A stretch of DNA of 64,000 nt from assembly GCA_002049455.2 (NCBI GenBank), contig KV918773.1:372001-436000 (forward strand). The letters run 5' to 3'. This DNA is from Porphyra umbilicalis. Lineage: Eukaryota > Rhodophyta > Bangiophyceae > Bangiales > Bangiaceae. The position numbers and the translations under genes are program-made. Position 1 is the stretch's first letter; every line of letters begins with the position of its first letter. Below, one piece after another: positions 52,501 through 63,296 of the stretch. The notes below the pieces were generated by a model that worked only from the letters and a program-made list of their open reading frames with translations, searched no databases and was not told the DNA's origin.

Positions 52501-55241
52501 CCCACGGAACGTGCTGGCCCGCACGGCAAAGACGGGGACCGCGTCGTCGAACGCGGTCTCGTCGCTGGCCCCGGACTCCAGGCGGGAGATGCTGTCGGCC
52601 ATGTAGTGCGTCATTCCCGGCTTGTAGGCGACGCCGAACTCCAACTCGCTTAGGCGTAGGCGCCAACGTGCCTGGCAGCGATTCCCAGAGCCCTTGATGT
52701 TGAGGATCCACCGCAGGCAGTCGTGGTCTACGCGGACAAGGAAATGGTCACCCTAGAGGTAGGGGCGGAGCTTGAGCGACGCCCAGACGACCGCCAAGCA
52801 CTCCTTCTCCGTGACTCCGTAGGAAAGCACGTTCGTTGCCAGCCGCCGGCTGATATACGCGACCGGCTGGAGCTTTCCGTCGTCTTTCTTCTGCAGCAGG
52901 GCGGCGCCCACTTGCGTCCCGCAGTCGCCCCCGTCAAGGACGTACTTCCGCCCGCGCCGCGGGAGTGTGAGGATCGGTTGGGTCGTGAGGGCCTCCTTGA
53001 GCCGGTAGAACGCCTGCTGCTGCAATGGCGAGGCCAGGGACACTAGGACAGGGGCCGTGGACTACATGAGGTCCGTCATTGGCGCCGCCATCCGTGCGAA
53101 GTTCGGCACGAACCGGCGGAAGACGTTACACATCCCCACGAAGCTGCGTACTTGCGTGCGGGTCGTGGGGAAGCGCGCCTCGCGCAGGGCGCTTGTGTGC
53201 GCGTCCATCACGCCGAGCCGGCCCGGCTTGATTTCATGCCGAAGGTTCTCCACGTTCTTACGAAAGAACCTGCACTTGGGCAGGCGGAGTGTCACTCCCG
53301 CGTCGCGAAGCAGGCGCAGGACGCGGTCGAAGTGGCTGACATATTCCTCCTCCGTCTTGGAGTACACGATGACATCGTCGAGGTAGATGAGGCAGCTTTG
53401 CCACTTCACCCCGAAGAGGATGATGTCCAGCGACCTCTGGAACGTCGCCGGGGCGTTTGTTAATACGAACGGCATCCGTTTGTACTGGTACGCGCCCTCG
53501 TGGCACACGAAAACCGTCTTCTTCCGATCTTCGGGCGCGATGGCAACCTGCAAGTAGCCGGCGTTGCAATCCAACGTCGAGAAGATGGTCACCTCGCCGA
53601 GGCTGTCGACGCACTCGTCCATCCGGGGCAGCGGGTACGAGTCCTTCTTGGTGACGACGTTCACCAGTGGATAATCGACGCAGAAGCGGAGGGTGCCATC
53701 CTACTTGGGGACGAGCACGACCGGGAAGCCCCATTCCGACGACGTCGGTTCGATGACCTCCGCCTCCAGCTGCCGCTTGACCTCAGCCGTCTCTGACCCA
53801 CGCGCCGTTTGCCCCGCGCAGCGCGGCGCAAAGCGGCCGGGCCGGGCGCCGACGTTGAGGTCGATGCGGTGCTGAATGGCCTTGATGACGCCGAGCGCCT
53901 GGCCCTTCCACATTGTCTTGTGCTGGTCCAGCATGCAGCGGATCCGGGTGTGCAGCGCCGGGTCGACATCCGGTAGGTCCACGTCCTCAACTTGCGGGGG
54001 GACCGCGGGCGGCGCCGCGGCCGCCACGGCGCCCCCTTCGCCAGGATCCCGGGGTCGCGCGATGATCGCGGGCCCACTGTCCGCTGCCGTCGCCGGGTCC
54101 GGGGTCCGCCCCGACGCGGGGTCGTCCTGGGTGCTTGACACCGCCGCCACGACGCCCTCGGCGGCCGTGGCCGACGTGAAGGCAGGGGCGGGCGGTGCAC
54201 CGGGGCGTGCCCTGGGGGGCACCTTTACGACGCCCGTCGTGAGCAGCTCGACGTAGCCGACGCTGGCCCTCTGCCAGAGGATGACCTCGCGCGCGCCAAA
54301 GTTGGTCAAGATGACCGGGAAAGATAGCCCTGGCACAATATCGTGCACGCCGTTGGCGATGGTGACCCCATGCGTTGTGAAGAGGCGCGAGGCGCCGAAC
54401 ACCTTGCCCAGGCCCCCCCACATAGTCCGCACCCAGACGACCGTGGCCGCCGACGGCGGAAGCCGCGTCTTGTGCGTCGCGCGGAGAACGCAGGAGACGC
54501 CCATCGAGCTGTCACCATCGTCCAACGGCCCCCGTAGGATCGCCGTGACGGACGCGTCCGTCCAATGGATGGACCGATCCTGAGGCAGGATGGCGTGGGT
54601 GTTGTAGTCGATGAACGTGCAGCCCCAAATGACTGGGACCGACAGGTCGTCGACAACGAGGAAGGGAACCGGGGCGATCCGTGCGCCCGTCTGGAGCCAC
54701 AGCGTGACGGTACCGCTAGTGCGTAACCGCGCGTTGTTGGCGTCTTGTAGACGTATCTGTTCCTCCTCCGTGGAGGTGACCACCTGGCGGAGCCAGTCAG
54801 GGGCGAGGACGCTCCGGCGGACCAAGTTGGGGCCCGCTCCCGTGTCGACGACGACGCCGAACGCGCGGAGGGACAGCTTGTTCAGCCCCAGCGAGGCCAC
54901 GATGCGGTAGTTGTGCAGACTGAAAAGCAGCACTTCCCCGCCCCCGGACGGGGTGCCCGGCGCGTGCGTGGTGTCCGCGATGGCGGTGGCGTGGCGGCAA
55001 AATCGGGTACGCTCGCGCCGAGCGCGTCCCTCGAGGCGCCGCCGGAGCCCCTGCCCGGTGCGCGCCCCGTTGGCGGGTAAGACCGCCAGGATGCCATCCC
55101 CGCCACTCCACGGCCGGGGGTCGGAGTGGCCAAGAACCAGGACCGACGCGGCGACCGGCGGTAACGAACGGACGGCCTCGGTGGCCACCGGCGTCGCTGG
55201 GACGGGGCGGCGGTCCGGCATGTCCGCCGTCGCGTGGCTGA
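49600..55241 (-). pseudogene. Gypsy pol region (protease, RT, RNase H, integrase, chromodomain-like tail; fossil)
   Basis: Approximate blocks on the minus strand: protease with FGVVVDTGAGPNLV near 54.85 kb; reverse transcriptase near 53.1-53.7 kb with SYPLPRMDECVDSLGE, FSTLDCNAGYLQVAI and IYLDDVIVYSKT; RNase H near 52.6-53.0 kb with VAYISRRLATNVLSYGVTEK; integrase zinc-binding HHCC near 52.2-52.4 kb (H..H...CDSCDRQR); integrase core near 51.75-52.1 kb (HYGPLERTAAGHRFILVITD, LLSDGGSQFT, PSHPQTIGQTERFNRTMH); the integrase C-terminal region and chromodomain-like block near 49.8-50.4 kb. It is broken in several places and carries the small hAT insertion within the integrase. Confidence 0.88.
50421..51621. 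mobile_element. Non-autonomous hAT-type element, 1201 bp
   Basis: The ends read CAGGGGCCTTCATTAATAAA on the left and, inverted, CAGGGACTTATGAATCTGCC on the right: short imperfect inverted repeats starting CAGGG, typical of hAT. A perfect 8-bp target duplication ATGGATAC flanks it (50413-50420, 51622-51629). The element is AT-richer than its surroundings, with repeated ATACTCATAT/ATATTC motifs near both ends, and has no transposase frame. It sits inside the Gypsy integrase, whose homology resumes on both sides. Confidence 0.88.
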
Positions 55242-55659
55242 TGTTGAAACGCAGTGGGCATAGAGGTTGGGGGACCACGGTGAAGTGGTTGAGTGGCTTG
55301 AGCTTGTGTGTGTGTGTGCGAACGTGCTTTGTTGGTTGTCCTAAGGATCGCCCGCCTCTCCCAACCGAGAGCACCTCTCAAATAGTCCCCACCGGCCCAA
55401 GTGCTCCCCCCTCTCGCGCCCACACCGACGCCCACGCCCTCGCACCAAATCGAATCACTTACCAAATCAAAAACCACTAGAGCAAAGCGAAGATCAAATC
55501 CAAAACATGCCAAAAGTAACGCCCCAAGATGACCAAACACGAATGTGTGCATCTTGACCACGTCTTGCAAATGTACCATGTTGGGTACCATCAGGGTCAC
55601 CGACCGTCGTCGAACCGCTAACCGCCAGTGGAGTCGGTGACGAGCATCCCAGTCCAACA
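55242..55659 (-). repeat. Copia-2 3' LTR
   Basis: Its first ~100 bp (read on the minus strand from 55659) are identical to the start of the Copia-1 3' LTR, whereas later parts carry changes shared with its own 5' LTR. Confidence 0.93.
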
Positions 55660-55694
55660 CTTCTCCTTGCTTGTTGCCGCGGCGGTTCTTGTTT

Positions 55695-58600
55695 TCAGCA
55701 AAGCCCCATAGCCTCGACATGCTTGTCGTGCTTGGTCTTGCCGAGCTCCTTCGTCATCGGGTCTGCCACCATGTCGTCCGTTGCACATTGCTCCAGTGTC
55801 ACCTTGTCCGTCGTGATGGCCTCGCGCACAAAGTGGTAGCGAATGTCGATGTGCTTAGTGCGCTTGTGCTCGACGGGGTTCTTGGAGAAGTCAATGCACC
55901 CGCTGTTGTCGACCTTGATGTTGATCGGCCTGCCCGAGACCGCTGTCCGCAGCCCTTGAGTTGCCACGCTTCGCACGAGCTTGTTGAGCCAAACAGCTTC
56001 CTTGCTGGCCTCACATAGAGCCATGTACTCGGCTTCCATCGTCGACAGCGTCACCGTCTTCTGCAACTTAGAACCCCAGCTGACGGCTGCTCCGCCAAAG
56101 ATGAAGGTGAAGCCCGTCGTAGAACGTCGCGTCTCGTGGTCACCCGCCCAGTCGGCATCGTTAAAGCCTTGTAGAACACAGAAAGAGTTCTTGTCGAAGA
56201 CCAGCCCCTTGTCAATCGAACCCTTGACGTACCGTAGAACGCGCTTTATCGCCCTCCAATGCTCCTTGCCGTAGCCCGAAACAAACCGACTCAGCTTCCC
56301 GATGGCGAAGGCGAGGTCAGGACGCGTCCCGACCATCAGGTACATTAGACTGCCGACGGCTTCGCGGCAGGGCAGCGCGTCGTCGCTCTCGTCGGCCTTG
56401 ACCAGCTGCAGGCCCACCTCCAGCGGCGTTCCGATCGGGTTGCCTTCCGCCATCCCGAACTTCTCCAGCACTCGCGCCGCGTACTTGCCCTGCGACAGCT
56501 TGAGGGTGCCCAACGCCTTGTCACGCCTAATCTCTCGACCGAGGATGACCTTCGCCTCGCCCAGGTCCTTCATCTCAAAACGCTTGTGCAGAGCGTCCTT
56601 GATCTTGTAGATCGCCGCCAGGCTTGATGCCACCAACAGGAGATCGTCGACGTACACCAGGACGATGATGATTTCGCCGTCATCCATGAGGAGGTAGAGG
56701 CATGCATCCGCGTCAATGTTATCGAACCCTTGTGACTTGAGGAAGTCGTCGAGCTTGGCGTACCACATCTTGGGAGCTTGCTTCAGCCCATACAGCGCTT
56801 GGACGAGACGACACACCTTGTCAGGATACGTCGGATCGACATAGCCGTCTGGCTGCTCCATGTAGGCCTCCTCGTCAAAGTCACCGTTAAGGAATGCCGT
56901 CTTGATGTCCATCTGACGTAGCTCCCACCCGTTCGCCGCCGTCATCGCCAGGATGCATCGGATGGTAGTGAACTTGGCCACCGGCGCGAACGTCTCGTTG
57001 AAGTCGAGCCCCTTGATCTGCCGGTTCCCCATGAAGCACAGGCGCGCCATGTGCCGCGTCGTGTTGTTCCCGTTCTTGTCAACCTCGTTCTTGACCTTGT
57101 ACACACACTTGCCCTTCAGCACGCGTCGACTGGCCAAGCGATCCGTCAAGCGCCAAGTCTTGTCCTTGCGGATGGCCTCCATCTCATCGTCCATGGCAAT
57201 CTGCCACTTAGCCGATTCCTGCCCTTGAACGGCTTGCACGTACGTCGTGCGCGCCTCGTGAGCAACGAGGCTCACTGGGCGCCAGTACTCGACACGGCGT
57301 CGCCGCGCTATGCCGCTCCGACGCAGCGTGTCTTGAGAGCCGCCACAACCTTGATTGTCGTCCGCGGACTTGTCAGATCCATTGTCTTGCTTGTCATCCT
57401 TGTCGTCATTGTCAGCATCCACGTCTTCGCCGTCGCTTGCAGAGCGCAAACCCGTCTCGACACCGACGTTTTCGTCTCCGGGAAGCTCCTCTACAACGTC
57501 TGCCACCTCGCTTACGTTCGTCTCTGCGAACATGACGCTTCGTGCCTTGAAGACCTTGCCGTCGTCGAGGATGACCTTGTACGCCTTGCTGCCGTCCGGA
57601 TAGCCTAAGAAGACGCCCTTCGCCGCCTTGTCGCCAAACTTGCCGTCGATGTGACTCTTGTGCAGCACCACCCAGCATGTCGACCCAAACACCCGCATGT
57701 GGCTTACGTTGGGCTTGTTCCCGGTCCACAGCTCAAAAGGCGTCTTGCCGACGGGAAGCGCCCGGCTGGTGACGCGGTTCTTGATGTATACCGCCGTCTT
57801 GATGGCATCCGCCCAAAGATCTTGATCGACGTCCTTGTGTCGCATCATGGTGCGAGCCTTCTCCACGAGAACTCGGTTGAGCCGCTCAGCAACTCCGTTC
57901 TGCTGCGGCGTGTCGGGCACCGTGGTCTGGTGGGTCGTGCCGTTCTCATCGTGAAGAGCCTTGAATGCGCTCGACACGTACTCGCCGCCATTGTCGGATC
58001 GCAGGATCTTGATCTTGGTTCCCGTGTGCAGCTGGGCCTTATTTAGCAACTTCTTGTACTCAGAGAGCAGATCGCTCTTCTTCTTCAGGAAGACCACGTC
58101 GGTCCAGCGGGAGAAGTCGTTGGTGAAGGTGCCGAAGTAGAGCGCACGGCCACACGACGGCTCCGACATTGGCCCGCCCAGGTCCAAGTGCACGAGCTGC
58201 AGGCGCTTGGTCATTCGACCTCCTCCTGCACTAGGCAAAGGCGTCATAGCCGCCTTCCCATACACGCACGGCCCGCAGACGTCCTTGACCGCCATGAAAG
58301 AGCACTTGAGTCCGTCAATATCCTTGTTCTTAATCATCCGCTTAACGCCAGCCACGTTGAAGTACCCAAGTCGCTCATTCTAGAGCTGAAGAGAGGCCAC
58401 CGCAGCAATATCCAACAGTGGGGCCATGTCCAGGTGGTAGAGCCCACTCTTCCGCGTGCCGCACGCAGCGACCTTGTCGCTCATCTTGATGATCGTCTTA
58501 CCGCCCTTGAATGACACTTCCGCCCCACGCTCCTCCATCATGCCGACCGACATGAGGTTGAAGCCCATTGTAGGAACATGGAGTACCTTCTCCAACTTGA

Positions 58601-59621
58601 TCTTGCGCGTCCTGCCGTGAACGATGACATTGAGCACGACGGTTCCGACGCCCGCCGTGGCTACGGACCTCTTGTCACCCATCGTGACGCTGCGTCCCGA
58701 GATCGTCTGGTAGTTGTCGAAGCACCCGCGCATCCAGCACATGTGTGCAGACGCCGCAGATTGTACGAGCCACGACTTGGAGATGTCATCGGTGTCAGCT
58801 GAATTGCCCACCAGACAGATGGCGTCGTTGCTGTCGCTACCATCGTCAGCCGCAATCGCGGCCACCTTGTCCTGTCTCTGCTTATTGGCCTTGAGCTCTG
58901 GGTTATCGCGAGAGATGTGCCCAAACTTATTGCAGTAGTAGCACTCGATCTTGGAGAGGTCACCACGGCGGCCTTGACGTCGATAGTTGGCGCCGACGAG
59001 TGCCATGTCGCCAATGCGCTTGGTCGACGGTTACTTGTCCGCCTGCCGCCGCTCCTCCTGAAGCAAGCGGCTCTTGACAAAGTCGAGGCTCAGCTCGTCC
59101 TCGCCCTTGGCGTCGAGAGCCAACAGTAGGTTCTCGTACTTGGACGTCAGCCCGTTGAGTACGCTCATGGCAACGTCCATCTCCGTTACCTCGCCGCCCA
59201 TGGCCTTGAGGTTCTCGCCGAGGTTGCGCACGCGGTTGATGTAGCCAAGCATGCCCTCGCCCACGGTCATTTCGACGTTGTAGAACTCGCGTCGCGCCTT
59301 CATCTTTTTCATCAAACTCTTGCGCTGGAAGACACCTTGCAGCGTCGACCACATTTCTGCCGTCTTCTTGCAGCCCGACACGTGCACGAGCTGCTCAGAC
59401 CCAAGGGTGAGCCCGACGATGGCGCTCGCCTTCGTGTCGCGACGCTTCCACACCGCCAACTCGTGGGTCTCTGCGTCCATTGGCTTGCCGTCTCCGTCAA
59501 GCATATCGTCCAGGTCACGCAGCGCAAGGACCAACTTAATGCGCTGACGCCACTCGTGGAAGTTCGTCACCGTCAACTTGTCGATCATGATGCCGCCCAT
59601 GCTGGCAGCGCCTCCGTCCAT
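55695..59621 (-). pseudogene. Copia-2 gag-pol region (fossil)
   Basis: Same domain order as copy 1: gag near 59.0-59.6 kb, CCHC (CYYCNKFGHI) near 58.93 kb, protease motif near 58.76 kb, integrase 57.6-58.3 kb, reverse transcriptase with VYVDDLLLVA near 56.65 kb, RNase H to 55.7 kb. It is nearly identical to copy 1 over the last ~1.3 kb and more divergent in gag and the start of integrase. It is broken. Confidence 0.95.
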
Positions 59622-59764
59622 GATATCTTCTTGTCGTAGCGCCCGAGCTTGCCGAGCCGTGCGCCTTGACCGTCACGTCCTTGAACCACCTTGACCTCGT
59701 CCTCTTCGCACTTGCCGCGACCGACGCGACACCAGCTGGCACACCTTGCTCTTGTCACAGCCCC

Positions 59765-59782
59765 GGCTCTGGGCCCATAACC
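59765..59782 (-). promoter_or_regulatory. Primer-binding site, half-tRNA(iMet) type, Copia-2
   Basis: Directly inside the 5' LTR the minus strand reads GGTTATGGGCCCAGAGCC. Its first 14 bases are exactly complementary to the initiator tRNA-Met anticodon stem-loop (CTGGGCCCATAACC), the priming site used by Drosophila copia. Confidence 0.85.
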
Positions 59783-60200
59783 TGTTGAATAGCAGTGGGG
59801 ATAGGGGTTGGGAGACTACGGTGAAGTGGTTGAGTGGCTTGAGCTTGTGTGTGTGTGTGCGAACGTGCTTTGTTGGTTGTCCTAAGGATCGCCCGCCTCT
59901 CCCAACCGAGAGCACCTCTCAAATAGTCCCCACCGGCCCAAGTGCTCCCCCCTCTCGCGCCCACACCGACGCCCACGCCCTCGCACCAAATCGAATCACT
60001 CACCAAATCAAAAGCCACTAGAGAAAAGCGAAGATCAAATCCAAAACATGCAAAAAGTAACGCCCCGAGATGACCAAACACGAATGTGTGCATCTTGACC
60101 ACGTCTTGCAAATGTACCATGTGGGGTACCATAAGGGTCACCGACCATCATCCGTCCGCGAACCGCCAGTGAAGTCGGCGACGAGCATCACAGTCCAACA
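59783..60200 (-). repeat. Copia-2 5' LTR
   Basis: 418 bp, TGTTG...CAACA. At five diagnostic sites in its first 90 bp it agrees with the Copia-1 5' LTR and not with its own 3' LTR. Confidence 0.93.
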
Positions 60201-60373
60201 GCTGACCCCCCCGGGCCGCGCGAGGATGCGGGGGCAGAAGGCGGGCGCTGGCGGGAATCCCGCTGAGGCCCGCCGCTTGCGGACCTGGCGCAGGCGGGTC
60301 GCCGTGATGTAGCAGTGCCGGTGTGCCTTGAGACGGACGACGTCCGCGGGCAGCCCACTCAGGGGGCTGCCCC

Positions 60374-63148
60374 TTACTCGTTTCCCTGGGCGTGGCAGGC
60401 TCGGCCGTCCCCGTGACCCACGCCGTCGGCGCCCGCGGTCCACTCCTCGGAGGATCTCTCCCCCTCGTCGCCTGCTGCGTCCGGGTACGCCCGGTCATCC
60501 GTTTCCACGGCGTGGACGAAAGCAGCCGTGCCCGGCGGGACGGTCCCATTGTTGGCGCCGGCCGGCGGTACCGGTGGAACCGGCGGTCCCGCGCCCAGGG
60601 GCAAGGGTTCCGGCGGCGCTGGTCCCCGCCCGTTGCGGTGTGCCGCAACTGCCTCGCGCAGCGCGAGTCCGTGGGCCCGCACCTCGGGAGACTGGGCGGG
60701 GCACTCCCACACCCAGTGCCCCAGGTGGCCACAGAACGAGCAGGCCCCCCGCCGACGGGGCAGGGGCCCCGCCTCTGGTGCCGCGCTCCATCCGCCGCTA
60801 CTCGGTGGAGGCACCCCGCCGCGGGGAAACCGCGGGGGGCGATCCGAGTGCGGGAAGACGGTTCCCGCCCGTGGAGGCACCGGGGTGCCCGGCGCCAGGG
60901 TACCGCGCTCGCGCCCCGCCCCCGTGTGAACGGGGTACAACTCCGGGCGCCCGCCTCACGTGGGCTGCTGTTGCCAGCCCGACGCGTGCGGCAGACTGTC
61001 CACCGGTAATACCGGGACGTTGCCCGGGGACCCGTCCGCAACGGGCGTCCCCGACGCGGCCAACACCGCGGCCCACTCGGCCCGCTCCGCCTCGGTACCG
61101 TAGTCCGTGACGGACAGAGCAGCCGCGGCCGAGGCGGCTCCCACCGAGCGGGCGACGGATGCCGCCGGCCGGGTCCGACGGGGCTCCCGTTCTTCGCCGC
61201 CAACCGACCGGGAGGTGCTCCCCTTGGGCTTGGCCTGGAGCTTGACCCCCCGGGCCTCCCGGGTGGCTGCTCCCATCTTTGCAAGGAACTTGCGCAGCTT
61301 GGGGAAGGTCAGGCCCTGGGTGTTGAAGTGCCGCCCCAGGGCCCCGACTTCCCGTCCAACGCCCTTGAGTAGGATACTCTTCAGCTCGGCCTCTTGTAGG
61401 GCCGAGCCCAAGGCACGGTTAGCATCGAGGATGCGGTTCGCAAACTCGTGCTCGTCTTCTCACTTTTCTTGGGATGCTTCCATGAGGAACTGGAGGAGGT
61501 CCACCAGGTCGTCCCCGTCGAAGTACTCGTTGAGCAGGGCGTGGACCGCGCGTTTGTACGTGAGCTGCCGCGAGGCGTGGGTGTCCTTGGAGCGCTGGAG
61601 CACCCCGAGCACCTCGCTCGTAACGAATTACAGCAGCAGTGTCACTGCCGTACCCTCTGTCAGCCCGCTGCCGTCGCATGCCGTCTGGAAGTTCCCAAGG
61701 AACGCCACCAACCCCAACGGGGTGTCGCCCGCAAACTGCCGCGAGGTGTGCATCAAGGCCTTGACGTCCGCGCGGATGCCGCAGATGGAATTGCCTCGCG
61801 GGAGGTGTAGGCGGCCTCCTCGCTGTACGAGCCGGTACCGTTCCGGCGACAGGAGCCCCTTGAAGCGGGGGTCGATCACCGTGTCCTCCAGCTGCTCCCG
61901 CCGGAAGGCGCGCAGCGCCTCTTGTACTAGGGCCCGGTGTGGCCGCTTGTCGGCCGCCCGTGCCCGCCGTCGGCGGCGTGTTGCCCCGGGGTCACTGCCG
62001 GTGGCGGAGGACGAGGTCGAGCCGTCGCTGCTGTCCGTCGACTCCGCCCCACTGGAGGCGGAGGACGAGCTTGACGGACTCTCGTCACTCTCGGTCGACG
62101 AGGGGGGCCCCGACGATGGGGGTGACGGCACCCGTCGGGCGTGCCCACGCCGTCGGTGGCCCTTAGAGGGAACCGCCTTCGGGTGTCAACGCTTGGCACC
62201 CCTCCGGGACCGCGGCCGCGCAGGGCGCGCGGCCGGCGAGGCAGTCACCGTCAAGGCGGACCCCGTCCGGGTAGCGCCCCCCGTCCGGGGGCGCTCCCCG
62301 GACGTGCCTGACCCGGGTCCCGGGGGTGCCGGTCCGCCCGCGCTCGCGGTCCCAGGGGAAGGGCCCTGGGCCGCCGCGAGGGCCAGGGCCACGGCCGCGC
62401 CTCGCCTCTGGACCGGAGTCCCGTCCGATGCCTCGGTCGACGCCTCCTCCGCGGCGTCGCGGAACACCTGAGCCAAGTGGCTCAGGTGCCCGGGGTCGGC
62501 CGCCGCCCGAGGTGGTCCTGGAGCCGCGGCTCCGCCTACCCCCTGCAGGCTGGGCCCCGACCCGCCCGCCCCGGACGGCGCGTCCAGTGACAAGTGGTCC
62601 CGGGTGGTCCTCTGCCACCGGGCCCGGGCCACCTCTTCCGGGGTGACCCCGAACGCTCGCTGTAATTCCCTGCACTGCCACTCGTCCTCCTCCAGCGACA
62701 GCACGTCCATTGGTCGACGCGGCCCCCGGCCCCCGGGGGTTCCGCCAACTAAGGCTCCTGATGAACTGCCCACCGCGTCCACGCGGGGAGCGCCAAAGGG
62801 CGGCGCCCCTTCCAGGCGCTGCCCGTCCAGAAGGGAAGGGTGAACCGCCGCACCCCCTGCCTGGGGCTCCATCAGCGTGGACGTATGTCCCGCGCCGGGA
62901 GGAGGACGAGCCCCGGTGATCGGCGTGCGGCCGGGGTCCTCGGGCGGGGAGTTCGACTCACCCGCCACCGTACCGCCGCCGCCAACCGGGACCGCCCTTC
63001 CACCCCTAACGGGGGCCACGGCGCCCGAGGCCGGTGTTGCCCCGGGGTGTGCCGCCGGTGGCGCGTCCGTCACCCGGCTAGTGCCGGGCATCTCAAACGG
63101 AGGAGCGCCCCCGTCCAGCGGAGAAGATGAGGAAGATCCGCGAGCCAT
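60374..63148 (-). pseudogene. Gypsy gag region (fossil)
   Basis: It reads on the minus strand from near 63.15 kb (MARGSSSSSPLDGGAPPFEM), through a Pro/Gly/Ser-rich N-terminal half and a more globular part near 61.0-62.0 kb (LSPERYRLVQRGGRLHLPRG), to a CCHC zinc knuckle CSFCGHLGHWVWEC near 60.75 kb. The knuckle and position identify gag. It is broken, with a few breaks. Copia copy 2 begins about 170 bp downstream. Confidence 0.75.
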
Positions 63149-63276
63149 GGAAGCGGGGCCCGCGTATCGATCGGATGTCCTCCGTCACCGCACCGCAATA
63201 CAACCAACGAGGGTCCCCCGACTCTTGGTACTGAAAGAGGTGTCGATCCGCGACACGCACGGAGTGCGTACAGCGG

Positions 63277-63294
63277 GTCTCACCCGTAGCGCCA
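63277..63294 (-). promoter_or_regulatory. Gypsy primer-binding site, conventional tRNA 3'-end type
   Basis: Two bases inside the 5' LTR the minus strand reads TGGCGCTACGGGTGAGAC. Its complement ends CTCAC-CCGTAGC-G-CCA: a T-stem, a 7-base acceptor strand, a G discriminator and CCA, exactly the layout of a tRNA 3' end. A G discriminator suggests Ser, Asp or Asn tRNA. Confidence 0.7.
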
Positions 63295-63296
63295 CA

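Larger units (their letters stand above)
55242..60200 (-). mobile_element. Copia-type LTR retrotransposon, copy 2 (broken), nested in Gypsy
   Basis: Same family as copy 1, in minus orientation. LTRs at 59783-60200 (5') and 55242-55659 (3') are 418 bp each, with TGTTG...CAACA ends. The 5-bp target duplication is GCTGA (55237-55241, 60201-60205). LTRs differ at roughly 20 of 418 positions (about 5 %). It lies in the Gypsy element between the gag zinc knuckle and the protease. About two breaks are visible, and both seem to be shared with copy 1. Confidence 0.95.
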
